DNA of 64,000 bases from contig NZ_JAHXZM010000002.1 in NCBI RefSeq assembly GCF_019429535.1, positions 620,001 through 684,000 on the forward strand, given 5' to 3'. How positions within the stretch are numbered: the first letter of the stretch is position 1; the number at the start of each line of letters is the position of its first letter. The DNA comes from Sphingomonas citricola (GTDB taxonomy: Bacteria; Pseudomonadota; Alphaproteobacteria; Sphingomonadales; Sphingomonadaceae). Both the position numbers and the translations under genes were made by a program. Shown here piece after piece: positions 24,604 through 32,761 of this stretch. The notes beneath the pieces are model-generated. The model was given only the letters and a program-made list of their open reading frames with translations, was not told the origin of the DNA and made no database searches.

Positions 24604-25271
24604 GCGCCGTTACCGCCATCCATGAGCAGCACGCGGCCGAAAAGGCCCGCCTTGCAATCGTGCGCGACGACGCTGCCGCGCGCCTCTACGCCCATGAGCG
24701 TGCCACCGCGGCAAAGGCGGCGCAGCTCGCCGCGTTCGAGGCCGATTATGCCGCGAACGCCACCGCTGAAGCGCTTGGGCTTGAGCCGACGCGGGCTCTG
24801 CCCGATGCCACCGCGCTCGAGAAGCTCCGCGCTGATGCTTCCGTCGCCGAGCCGGTTCGTTGCCAGTTGGCGATAAATCTAGAGAGATGCGAGGCGGCTT
24901 TGGAGAAGGCCAAAGCAGAGCATAGGAAAGCGATTTCGCTATATCTTCGGACGGATGTTCTTCAGCCTACACTAGGAGAGCTGGAGGAGGCGTGGGACAG
25001 CGTTCGCTGTTCGCTTGTGAAAATCATGGCGATCCACAAGCTTGCCTTTGTCGAATTCGATGATCGGGCGAAAACGCCAAACTGTTACAATGACCTTTTT
25101 GGTCCGGCGGCCCATTTTGTGTCGGCTCTCCGCGAAATGGGTTGGGAAAACTGGCCCTACAGCGTTCGACCCGATTGGGTGCGCAGTGGGCGCGTGGGAC
25201 TGCACGGCCTTGCTGGAGTTGACGAACACATCGCTGAATTGCGCGTGGAAGTCGAACAGGTGCGGGCATGA
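24600..25271 (+). CDS. Coiled-coil protein of unknown function, mosaic composition
   Basis: This 223-residue protein starts at GTG 24600, overlapping the AlpA-like stop (GTGA). The first 75 residues are Ala/Glu-rich helix with heptad character (AAEKARLAIVRDDAAARLYA), and about 85-115 forms another coiled coil. The second half is different in style (VLQPTLGELEEAWDSVRCSL, then WPYSVRPDWVRSGRVGLHGL). Base composition changes sharply near 24865, from GC-rich to AT-rich, suggesting a recombination join inside the gene. No function is recognised. Confidence 0.6.
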   Translation: MSAVTAIHEQHAAEKARLAIVRDDAAARLYAHERATAAKAAQLAAFEADYAANATAEALGLEPTRALPDATALEKLRADASVAEPVRCQLAINLERCEAALEKAKAEHRKAISLYLRTDVLQPTLGELEEAWDSVRCSLVKIMAIHKLAFVEFDDRAKTPNCYNDLFGPAAHFVSALREMGWENWPYSVRPDWVRSGRVGLHGLAGVDEHIAELRVEVEQVRA

Positions 25272-25311
25272 TCGCCCTGGCGGGCGAGACGCGCAACGGG
25301 CGCTTCCGCCA

Positions 25312-25581
25312 GTGAAGAAGGACACCCTTCCTACCCATTGGGTCCGCTGGCGCCGCCGTCGCTATCAGTCCCTTAGCGCGCAGGGGCTCGCAAGTCACCT
25401 CGCGTGGGAAGTGGCGAAAGGCGAGGCGAAAGGTCGTCACCAGATTTCCGCCGTCATCGGCGAGCAGGCGGCCCGTGACGCGGACCTGATCGTCGTCGGG
25501 CAGGGCGAAAATCTGCGGTTTGCCCTCACAGGGGGCATCGCCGGACTCGCTGCCGAACAGGTTGCCGGGTCGTCGGCATAA
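25312..25581 (+). CDS. Small basic protein, possible DNA-binding regulator
   Basis: From GTG 25312 this frame encodes 89 residues beginning VKKDTLPTHWVRWRRRRYQS and ending EQVAGSSA. The basic N-terminus and the middle segment AQGLASHLAWEVAKGEAKGR suggest nucleic-acid binding, but no family is recognised. It follows a 15-codon frame (25268-25315) whose TGA overlaps this GTG, hinting at coupled translation. The frame is open further upstream, but there it overlaps the previous gene in another phase. A strong hairpin starts 2 bp after its stop. Confidence 0.45.
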   Translation: MKKDTLPTHWVRWRRRRYQSLSAQGLASHLAWEVAKGEAKGRHQISAVIGEQAARDADLIVVGQGENLRFALTGGIAGLAAEQVAGSSA

Positions 25582-25583
25582 AC

Positions 25584-25618
25584 GAAGGGCGCGTTGGTGG
25601 GGACCGGACGCGCCCTTC
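25584..25618 (+). terminator. 10-bp hairpin between the small genes and rep
   Basis: GAAGGGCGCG (25584-25593) and CGCGCCCTTC (25609-25618) are a perfect inverted repeat with a 15-base loop, directly after the preceding stop. It lacks a T run and could be a terminator or a protein-binding palindrome ahead of the replication gene. Confidence 0.55.
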
Positions 25619-25639
25619 ACAACTTCCTGAAACGCCGAC

Positions 25640-25666
25640 TAAGTCGAGTGACTTACGTCAGACTTA
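25640..25666. promoter_or_regulatory. TAAGTC/GACTTA operator-like repeats upstream of rep
   Basis: TAAGTC (25640-25645) and GACTTA (25650-25655) form an inverted pair 4 bases apart, and a further GACTTA lies at 25661-25666. They sit 38-64 bases before the rep ATG, where a repressor would act. The protein that binds is unknown. Confidence 0.4.
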
Positions 25667-25703
25667 ACGTCGTTCGGGAAAATTACAAGGACACGCCCGA
25701 ACC

Positions 25704-27830
25704 ATGTCTATTGCGTCCCCGTCGAACTTCAGCAGCTTCGACGACATCTTGGGCGGCGACAGCTCCGTGCTTGATCGCCCTTTGACATTGACCACGTTCC
25801 CCGATGAGCTTGCCCGCACGAAGGCGGAAGAAACCATCTCGTTGCGCGACTTCGCGGATCGGGTGCATCGCCCCACTGCGCGTGCCAAGGCGCAGCTCCC
25901 GCTGTTGAAGCTCGCGCGGTTCGGAAACGTCCCTACGATGAAGGGGACGCTCCGCAACAACGACAACGTCCTGGCAATTGAAGGGATCGAGGGTGACTAT
26001 GACGGCGAGGTGATCGGCATTGCCGAAGCCGCGGCGCTGTTAAAGGCGGCCGACATCGCCGCGGTGCTCTATTCCAGTCCTTCCCATACCCCGGAGAGGC
26101 CGCGCTGGCGCGTGCTCTGCCCGCTCGCCAACACCGCCGCTCCCGACGATCGCGAGCGTCTGTGTGCCCGACTGAACAGCGCCCTCGGCGGCCTGCTGTC
26201 GGGGGAGTCGTTCACCCTGTCGCAGTCCTATTACTTCGGCTTGGTTGAGGGTGCCCCAGCCCCGGTGATGACGGTGGTGGACGGGCGCGGGCTGGACGCC
26301 GCGGCGGAACTGGATGCCAGCGCAATCGGGCGCCACGGCGAGCCCTATCGACCCAATCCTGCAATTGCCCCAGTGCCGGCCGCCACGGTTGATGACGAAG
26401 ACGACTGGCAATGGCAGCCCCCGGCCGACTGGGATCGGATTGACGCGGCGCTTGCAGCTATTCCGATTGCCGACGCGGATGATCAGGAAACCGGCGGGCG
26501 GGATATGTGGCTGCGCGTCGGGCAGGCCCTGCACAACGTCAGCAGCGGCGGCGAAGACGGGTTCGAGCGGTGGGACGCCTGGTCGCGCGGCGGCGCGAAA
26601 TACAATGCCCGGCATATCCAGCGCGATTGGAAGTCGTTCCGTTCGGACGCACGGAAGCAGGTGCGTATCGGAACGCTTTACGACCTCGCGAAGCGCTATG
26701 GCTGGAGCGCCACCGCCACCGCCACCGCCACCGCCACCAGCACAGCGGAGCCGGACGCAATTGACGCGATTGGTTCTGCCGTCCCTCTGGCGCCGGTCGC
26801 CCTTCCCACCCCCCTGCGTTTCTTGGTGCCAGCCGATTGCGCCAATTCTCCTTCTCGCGGCTATGTCGTGAAGGGTTTGCTCGCCCCCAAGGATCTGGCC
26901 TGCATCTTCGGGGCTCCTGGTGCCGGAAAATCGCTGATCGCCCCGCATATTGGTTATCAAGCGGCGCTAGGGCAGGCGGCGTTCGGGCTGCGGACAAAGC
27001 CCGGCCGAGTGTTCTATGTTGCTGCCGAAGATCCGCACGGGATGCGCGGGCGTGTGACTGCCCTGCGGATGCGCCACGGCGATGCCCCCGACTTCGTGCT
27101 GGTGGAGGGAGTGTCAAACCTGCTGGCACCGGGCAGCCCCGATCTGCTGGCCCTGCGCAACGCCATCGCCGATCAGCGCCCTTCCTTGGTGTTTCTCGAC
27201 ACCCTGGCGATGAGCTTCCCCGGCCTGGAGGAGAACACGGCTGAGGACATGGGGCGTGTCGTGTCGATCGCCCGAAGCCTGACTGTGCACGGCGCCGCCG
27301 TGATCCTGATCCATCACGACACGAAGGCCCAGGGGCCGACACCTCGCGGGCATAGCCTGTTGAATGGCGCCTTGGATGTGGGGCTGCAGCTCTTTCCACG
27401 CGACGAGTCCGGGATCGTGCGGGCCAAGTTGACCAAGAACCGCAATGGCACCAGCGAGCGTGACATCGCCTTCCGCATCTCGACTGAGGCACTGGGGGAG
27501 GATGAGGACGGCGACGCCATCACAGTGGCCCTGGTCGATGAATTAGCCCCAGGTGAAGCGCCTGTTCGGGAAAAGCTGACGGCGAGCGAGCGCGCGGCGC
27601 TCGCGGTGTTTGCGTCGCTGGCGGGGCTCGGCGAGGTTACCGAAGATGCTTGGCGGAGTGCATGCATCGTCGGCCGGAGCGTGTCGGCTGCCGAGGACCG
27701 GGGGAGTCGCCAGAAGGCCACGAAGCGCGCCCTCGAAGGGCTGGTTCGCAAGGGGGCCATCATCAGCGACGGCGGCGTCCTTCGACGGCCGGGAAGCGTC
27801 GGAACCGCATTCGACGAGGACGGCGAATAG
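25704..27830 (+). CDS. Replication protein: primase-like N-terminus, PriCT-2 and RecA-fold helicase
   Basis: This 708-residue protein is the likely replication initiator of the element. The N-terminal part (about 1-200, with AVLYSSPSHTPERPRWRVLC) resembles the primase-like region of phage and plasmid Rep proteins. A PriCT-2 domain covers about 242-312 (DRIDAALAAIPIADADDQET, then MWLRVGQALHN and RGGAKYNARHIQRDWKSF). A RepA/AAA_25 RecA-fold NTPase follows, with Walker A GAPGAGKS (403-410), Walker B LVFLDTLA (D499) and HHDTK. The C-terminus looks like a winged helix. A linker at about 336-345 is encoded by five GCCACC repeats (26709-26738). An iteron-like array lies directly downstream. Confidence 0.85.
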   Translation: MSIASPSNFSSFDDILGGDSSVLDRPLTLTTFPDELARTKAEETISLRDFADRVHRPTARAKAQLPLLKLARFGNVPTMKGTLRNNDNVLAIEGIEGDYDGEVIGIAEAAALLKAADIAAVLYSSPSHTPERPRWRVLCPLANTAAPDDRERLCARLNSALGGLLSGESFTLSQSYYFGLVEGAPAPVMTVVDGRGLDAAAELDASAIGRHGEPYRPNPAIAPVPAATVDDEDDWQWQPPADWDRIDAALAAIPIADADDQETGGRDMWLRVGQALHNVSSGGEDGFERWDAWSRGGAKYNARHIQRDWKSFRSDARKQVRIGTLYDLAKRYGWSATATATATATSTAEPDAIDAIGSAVPLAPVALPTPLRFLVPADCANSPSRGYVVKGLLAPKDLACIFGAPGAGKSLIAPHIGYQAALGQAAFGLRTKPGRVFYVAAEDPHGMRGRVTALRMRHGDAPDFVLVEGVSNLLAPGSPDLLALRNAIADQRPSLVFLDTLAMSFPGLEENTAEDMGRVVSIARSLTVHGAAVILIHHDTKAQGPTPRGHSLLNGALDVGLQLFPRDESGIVRAKLTKNRNGTSERDIAFRISTEALGEDEDGDAITVALVDELAPGEAPVREKLTASERAALAVFASLAGLGEVTEDAWRSACIVGRSVSAAEDRGSRQKATKRALEGLVRKGAIISDGGVLRRPGSVGTAFDEDGE
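26709..26738 (+). repeat. GCCACC hexanucleotide repeat, five perfect copies, inside rep
   Basis: Five tandem GCCACC units encode an Ala-Thr linker between the PriCT-2 and helicase domains. Gain or loss of units keeps the reading frame and would only change linker length. Confidence 0.85.
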
Positions 27831-27842
27831 CCCGGGACATCG

Positions 27843-28188
27843 CCGGACAGCCAGGAAAGGTGCGGCATTCCGTGCCTTTTTCCTGCGCAAATGTCCGGTG
27901 ATGTCCGGCATGTCCGTATCCTATGTCCGGGCAGATTAACGGCTCACTCTGCCGGACATTTTTCCACCTGCTGTGATCGCGTAGCGACGACGTTGGCGAA
28001 GGGGAGGGGGCATAGCACCGGACAAGCGCCCGGACATTCAAGGTACGATGAAAACGGCTGGATTACGCCTTTGCCCCGGTGTGATGTCCGGCAATGTCCG
28101 GCAATGTCTGGGAGATTGTGCGACCGGCATAACGGAGTGTGGACCGGACAGACACGGACATCCCCCTAAGGGGGTGTCCAATGTCCGA
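27843..28188. repeat. Iteron-like TGTCCGG array, probable replication origin
   Basis: Ten exact TGTCCGG heptamers lie in about 310 bp, in both orientations: plus strand at 27892, 27902, 27924, 28085 and 28095; minus strand (CCGGACA) at 27843, 27952, 28018, 28030 and 28144. Near-matches are at 27911, 28105, 28154 and 28182. Seven copies extend to ATGTCCGG. Some are spaced by one helical turn (27892/27902 and 28085/28095, each 10 bp). The array starts 13 bp after the rep stop. P4-like satellites and many plasmids carry initiator-binding iterons next to rep, so an origin is the natural reading. No protein-coding gene is supported here. Confidence 0.75.
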
Positions 28189-28528
28189 CCACCAATGCCC
28201 AGTTCGAAAAGAGGGCATTTGCTCTTATGGTGGATCTGAAAAGGGTTGAGGTTCGGGGCTCAACGCTTGCCCCGATGCACCGCTGCGGCGGGAAGGACCC
28301 GTAGCCAAGATGAAGCGGGAGGCGAAGCACCTAAGGAAGTTACGCTACTCGCCGATTGCGGGGGATCGATCGACGGCGTCCGTGGCTGTCGGCGGTCAAG
28401 GGCAGGGAACTCGGGCTAGCCGCGAACGAACAACGAGCGCCTCAGCTGGGACAACGGCAACGATCTGAACGGTTGCAGGATCGCTTGCTTAGCCCTCCAT
28501 TCTGCAGCCTTGAGCCCGCCGGCCAAGC
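28189..28528. other. Non-coding stretch between the iteron array and the NACHT gene
   Basis: No convincing gene is present. A small inverted repeat, ATGCCC-N12-GGGCAT (28195-28218), directly follows the repeat array. A 64-residue frame at 28356-28550 has neither a ribosome-binding site nor protein-like composition and runs into the 3' end of the NACHT gene. The region may belong to the origin or hold the NACHT 3' untranslated region. Confidence 0.4.
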
Positions 28529-31500
28529 TCACATTGAAGTGAGAACATGAGGTAGCTCGAGACGGTCAGCCAGTTCATCGCTGTCCAAGCCCGAAGGCAC
28601 TGCTTCAGCAACCTGGAGCAACGAGCGATAGGCTCGAGGCGCCATACGCCAACGGCCGGCGACGAATACTCGTCGCGCAATTTCAGCCACTAGGTTATCG
28701 TCCTGCGCGGGCGCGCGCTCGAGTTCCATCAGCACCGTGTTGATGGGCGCGGCTGGCCATTGGAACAGCCGATCAATAGCATCTGTAGCGTCCACATTGG
28801 ACCGTGCGAACAAATGAAGCAGCGTGATGGCGCCGCTGACACTCGCATCATCGGTCGGCTGCACCGTGAGACTGGCCACAGATGCCTTGATCTCCGACTC
28901 ACCTCCGGATCGCAGGTTGGCTCGCAAACGCAATCGTCCGCTCGCAGCGATGAGAGGCAGAAACTGCCGCAGCGTTTTATCGGCCTCAGCCGCCTTGATG
29001 AAACGGTCGAAGGACTTTGCTGACAACATCAAGCGGGGAACTGGCTCGCTGAAGCTCATAAGCCCCGCTTTCGCCCATGCAGGTGACGACCCTGAAGCGA
29101 GGAGCCTTGCCATCGTTCTTGCAGCGATCAAACGGGATGCAAGAGAGTAGCGGGTCGGATCGTCATGGCGTTCAAGCCAGGTCACGCTTTCTTCGGGAAC
29201 GGGGTCGTCATGTCGATCAGCGTGGAACATGAGGCCGATCGCCACCGGCGCGGAGTCGGGCAGCTGGATTGCCGCCGAGCGAAGTACTTCCCGGGCTGAC
29301 GCATGGTCCCGGCCTCGGCTCAGCCGTCGGCCGACAAAGCGAGGAAGCACCAATTGAACTCCGCAAGCACCAGCCGAAACCTGATGCGCAGCGACCAAAT
29401 CGGACACCGACAAACCTTGGGTCCAGCCTTCCTCACGGCTCCGCCACGTGTCGGCCGTGCCGTAAGCTCCGTGCTTCAGCTGCTCGCGTACTGCGCTCAG
29501 CGAGGTACCTCCTTCCGGCCGCAACAGGGCATAAAGTAGCCAGGGCAACGCCAGCTTCTTGGCCTCTTCATGCTGGTCGCACTCGATCACCACATCGAGG
29601 AAGGCAGCCGCTAGCTTCACCGACGGTGCCTCGGAGAACTGCCCCGCTGCCGCGGCCACTTGCCAGATCGGCAGCGCATCGGCGGGAACAGGATCCACCG
29701 CCGGTGCCGCCGACAGGGGCAGGAAGGTAAATACAAAATCGGTGAGGTGGTCATCGTCGCCGATCAGCGGCATCGCAGCGGGCTCCCCCACCAACGCTGT
29801 GACCGCCACCTCCCCGAGTGCCGGCTGTTCCTCGTCCTCATCCGACAACGAGTCGATCCAACGCCGAACCACTTCCGGGTGAAGCGCAAATTGCGCCGCC
29901 CGGAACCGCTCGACCAGGAGGCCGTCTCGCGGGAGTAGGTCGTCCGCGTCGATAGTTGAGATCGCGCTTTCCGGCTCGCATGGCCAGAACTCAAGCAGCA
30001 GGTCTTGCGCCCAGTCCGCCTCACCGCCCGTTGCTCGCCCCGCAAGCAGGAGAAGTAAACGACGCGCCCGCGCGTGCTCAGCACGATCGGCTGCGGTTAG
30101 CCTCTCCCGCAGTCGTGGCTCGAGCAACCCGCGATGTTGAAAACCGAACAGATCGGCGAGAAGCCTTGGCCCTTCGGCATCATAGGTTTCGAGTAAGTTG
30201 AGGGCCCGGCTCGCGATCTTGCGATCATGAAGCGGAACTGAAGTTGACACTCCGTCCGCCCGTAGCTGCGCGGCCAGGCGGGTTCCCGTCAAGAGAAGCC
30301 GGTCATCCTCATCGCGATCGCCGCGATCGAGCGAGTCGATCAGCGCGATCAGCGGATTGCGCAATGCTTCGTGATGCGGTGAGCCGAAGATCTTGCTAGC
30401 AATGATTCTGATCACATGCAGCCAATGGGAACGGCCGACGATTGGTGTCAGCCTCTCGATAATTCGAGCCTCGGGGCTCGCAGTAAGGCGCATAGCCGCC
30501 ATGAATTCCTGAAGCGAACGAACATCGAATGCGACCTGCCCCTCAGTCTGGCTGCGCAGGAAAACCAGTCGCTCGGTAGCTATATCGACTACGTTCTGCG
30601 CCATCTCGTCGAGGTCGCCCTCGAAGCCGTCACGGTCGAGGATGTCCCGCACTAGGCGATGAAATTCGGCAAGCGTTAGGTGCGGATCGGCGCTGCCCGC
30701 CTGTTCGGCGCGGACGTGCAACAGGTAGCCGGCGTCGGCGTGCGCCTTATCTATCTGCTGGCGGAGTTCGCGAATGATCTCGCCCGTCGCTCCGCCTTTG
30801 GCGATTTCTCGCTCTCGTAGCGTCTCATAGTGCCGAAGGAAAAGGGTCCAGCGGTCTTCCGGAATATTGTTGTGCGTCTGAGCAAGCTGAAAAAGTAGCA
30901 TGACCTGAAGTGGACTAGTCATGAGCGGTGCCGTCGTCGGCTCCCGCGCCGCATTCCCTAGCACGGCGAGAACTTCGGCCCGACGAGACACCTCGCTTAC
31001 GAGGACCGGTGCTACCCGGCGAGCGAGGTGAAGTGCGTGTTCGGGTTCCAGAGCCTCTAGACGCCAGTGCGACCAATGCTTCTCGCTGAGCTCATTTCGG
31101 TACCCCTGAGGTCGGCTCGTCACAAAAACGAGGCAGTCCGCGCCCAGGCGGTGAAGCTCGTCCATCAGCCGCTCAATGGCCCTAATCACGTCAGCGCGGT
31201 TGCCGCTTGGCGGCACCTCATCGAGCCCATCTAGAATTACTACGCTCGGCAGTGTGGCGAGCCAACGGCCCAGCAGTTTCACATTGACCGCCTCCTCAGC
31301 GTCCTGTGACACACCCTCTGCCATATAGGCGAGGATTGAGAGCAAGTTGCCGGGGGCACTGCCCGCGTTCAGCCGGTCGGCGTAACGAGGCAGTTCGACG
31401 TGAAACGGATAACGTATCGGGCCGCGTTCGACGATGTTCTCGAGCCGCGCGCAAGCTAGGATCGCTTCGATCAGCTCAATGGTTTCTGGCGCATAGCTTT

Positions 31501-32515
31501 CGTCACGCGCGGCAAGAAACCTGGCTCGACAGATCTGCGCCAGAAACTGCCCGATGGTCGACTTGCCCTGACCGGGGCCGCCAAGCAGAACGATCCTCCC
31601 AGGAACGGCGCGCCCACGATCCGGCCGCCGCCGCTCCTCCCCGTTATCCGTCGCCGGCAACAAGCGATCCGCAGCGACCCGCATCAGCTCGGCGACGGCA
31701 GTCCTAGGGCTGAATGGCGCGAAATACTCGTCACCCTCGTCGATGTCAGTAAGGTCGACCTCATCCTGATCCCAACTATGTGTCGAGGCAAAGACGGATG
31801 TACGTTGCGCCGCCCGCTGGATCACCGGCAGATCGACAAACACCTCCTCAAGGTTGACGACGCGTCCAATCGCTTGGCCGACGTCGCGGGTCTTAATCTC
31901 GCGGGCTTGTCGCAACCGTTCGCTGGCGTGCGCGAGCAGTGTTTCACCCAGCTCCGGCCCACTCCCAGCATCCAGCAGCTGCGTCAGCACGTCACCGGCT
32001 CGAACCCATGCACTATACGACTGACGGACTCCCGCATGCACATCCAGGAGCGCCACCAGTACATCATAGTGCCAGACGATAGCCTGCTTGATCCCCAGTG
32101 CGGCCGCTTTTTGGTTAAGGTGACGGCTGACCCGATCGACGCCGCCTTCACGCTTTCCTGCCGCGTCCGCCGCTCCCGCGCTAAGGCGAACATTACTCGC
32201 AAGCACATAATAATCGGGTCGGCGCAGCGCCCGCCGAGCGCTTTCAAATTTCGCCAATTCGGCGTCGATCTGCGTTATCAACCAATCGGCGTTGGAAGCC
32301 GGATCGTCGGCAAACGTGCGATACTTCGCCTGAAACACCGTGTACCCATGCCAAGCTTCTTCGCCGATGTGGCACGCCCCTTCGAAGGTAGCCTCTCGCG
32401 CACCATCTGCGCCCGCACCAAATATCTGCGTCGCCCCTCCACAGACTGCAGCAGCCATCGCCTGAATAAAGCGCTCGAACGACTGGGTTGAAAATTGGGA
32501 GAAGTCGTAAGTCAT
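28529..32515 (-). CDS. NACHT-type STAND NTPase with N-terminal PD-(D/E)XK-like nuclease (bacterial NLR)
   Basis: This large defence-type protein has about 1328 residues. The N-terminal domain (about 5-170) resembles Mrr-like nucleases, with candidate active-site residues in GADGAREATFEG (D37) and YTVFQAKYR (Q62-K64). A NACHT ATPase follows, with Walker A GGPGQGKST (about 312-320) and Walker B VVILDGLDEVPP (about 425-436), which carries the diagnostic DGLDE. The remaining 700 residues are helical-repeat-like and would be the sensor. Related Avs and bNACHT proteins recognise phage proteins, oligomerise and activate the effector, here DNA cleavage; this is by analogy. The start at MTYDFSQFS (32515) has GAGAG upstream. 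It lies downstream of, but is separate from, the three-gene operon (246-bp gap). Confidence 0.85.
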   Translation of the reverse strand: MTYDFSQFSTQSFERFIQAMAAAVCGGATQIFGAGADGAREATFEGACHIGEEAWHGYTVFQAKYRTFADDPASNADWLITQIDAELAKFESARRALRRPDYYVLASNVRLSAGAADAAGKREGGVDRVSRHLNQKAAALGIKQAIVWHYDVLVALLDVHAGVRQSYSAWVRAGDVLTQLLDAGSGPELGETLLAHASERLRQAREIKTRDVGQAIGRVVNLEEVFVDLPVIQRAAQRTSVFASTHSWDQDEVDLTDIDEGDEYFAPFSPRTAVAELMRVAADRLLPATDNGEERRRPDRGRAVPGRIVLLGGPGQGKSTIGQFLAQICRARFLAARDESYAPETIELIEAILACARLENIVERGPIRYPFHVELPRYADRLNAGSAPGNLLSILAYMAEGVSQDAEEAVNVKLLGRWLATLPSVVILDGLDEVPPSGNRADVIRAIERLMDELHRLGADCLVFVTSRPQGYRNELSEKHWSHWRLEALEPEHALHLARRVAPVLVSEVSRRAEVLAVLGNAAREPTTAPLMTSPLQVMLLFQLAQTHNNIPEDRWTLFLRHYETLREREIAKGGATGEIIRELRQQIDKAHADAGYLLHVRAEQAGSADPHLTLAEFHRLVRDILDRDGFEGDLDEMAQNVVDIATERLVFLRSQTEGQVAFDVRSLQEFMAAMRLTASPEARIIERLTPIVGRSHWLHVIRIIASKIFGSPHHEALRNPLIALIDSLDRGDRDEDDRLLLTGTRLAAQLRADGVSTSVPLHDRKIASRALNLLETYDAEGPRLLADLFGFQHRGLLEPRLRERLTAADRAEHARARRLLLLLAGRATGGEADWAQDLLLEFWPCEPESAISTIDADDLLPRDGLLVERFRAAQFALHPEVVRRWIDSLSDEDEEQPALGEVAVTALVGEPAAMPLIGDDDHLTDFVFTFLPLSAAPAVDPVPADALPIWQVAAAAGQFSEAPSVKLAAAFLDVVIECDQHEEAKKLALPWLLYALLRPEGGTSLSAVREQLKHGAYGTADTWRSREEGWTQGLSVSDLVAAHQVSAGACGVQLVLPRFVGRRLSRGRDHASAREVLRSAAIQLPDSAPVAIGLMFHADRHDDPVPEESVTWLERHDDPTRYSLASRLIAARTMARLLASGSSPAWAKAGLMSFSEPVPRLMLSAKSFDRFIKAAEADKTLRQFLPLIAASGRLRLRANLRSGGESEIKASVASLTVQPTDDASVSGAITLLHLFARSNVDATDAIDRLFQWPAAPINTVLMELERAPAQDDNLVAEIARRVFVAGRWRMAPRAYRSLLQVAEAVPSGLDSDELADRLELPHVLTSM

Positions 32516-32761
32516 ATCTCTCAGTAGCACCAAAGCCGGAACGAGCGACCCCGAGCAATGCCCAAGAGCGGGCTAAACGATTCGGGCATCATTGCATCGA
32601 ATGGTGCCCGACGAGGCCGGCGTCGATCGCCTAACATGATCGCTCGATCAGTGCCGTTGCCGCTATGCTGCGCCGAGAAACCTGTGCTTCGCTCGATCGC
32701 TCGCCGCCCAGTTGCGTTAAGGGCCGACGGGAAGATCGGCTCGGCATCTACCCTACAGGCT

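Noticed and set aside
27843..28188. CRISPR array
   Set aside because: The repeats are only 7-8 bp, occur in both orientations and have irregular spacing; there are no cas genes.
28048..28239. 63-codon frame in the repeat array
   Set aside because: It is built largely from the TGTCCGG repeats, has no ribosome-binding site and ends in low-complexity sequence.
28356..28550. 64-codon frame before the NACHT gene end
   Set aside because: No start signals, no protein-like pattern, and it overlaps the NACHT 3' end on the other strand.
31306..31707. Plus-strand frame of 133 codons inside the NACHT gene
   Set aside because: Antisense shadow with Arg/Ser/Pro-rich nonsense composition.
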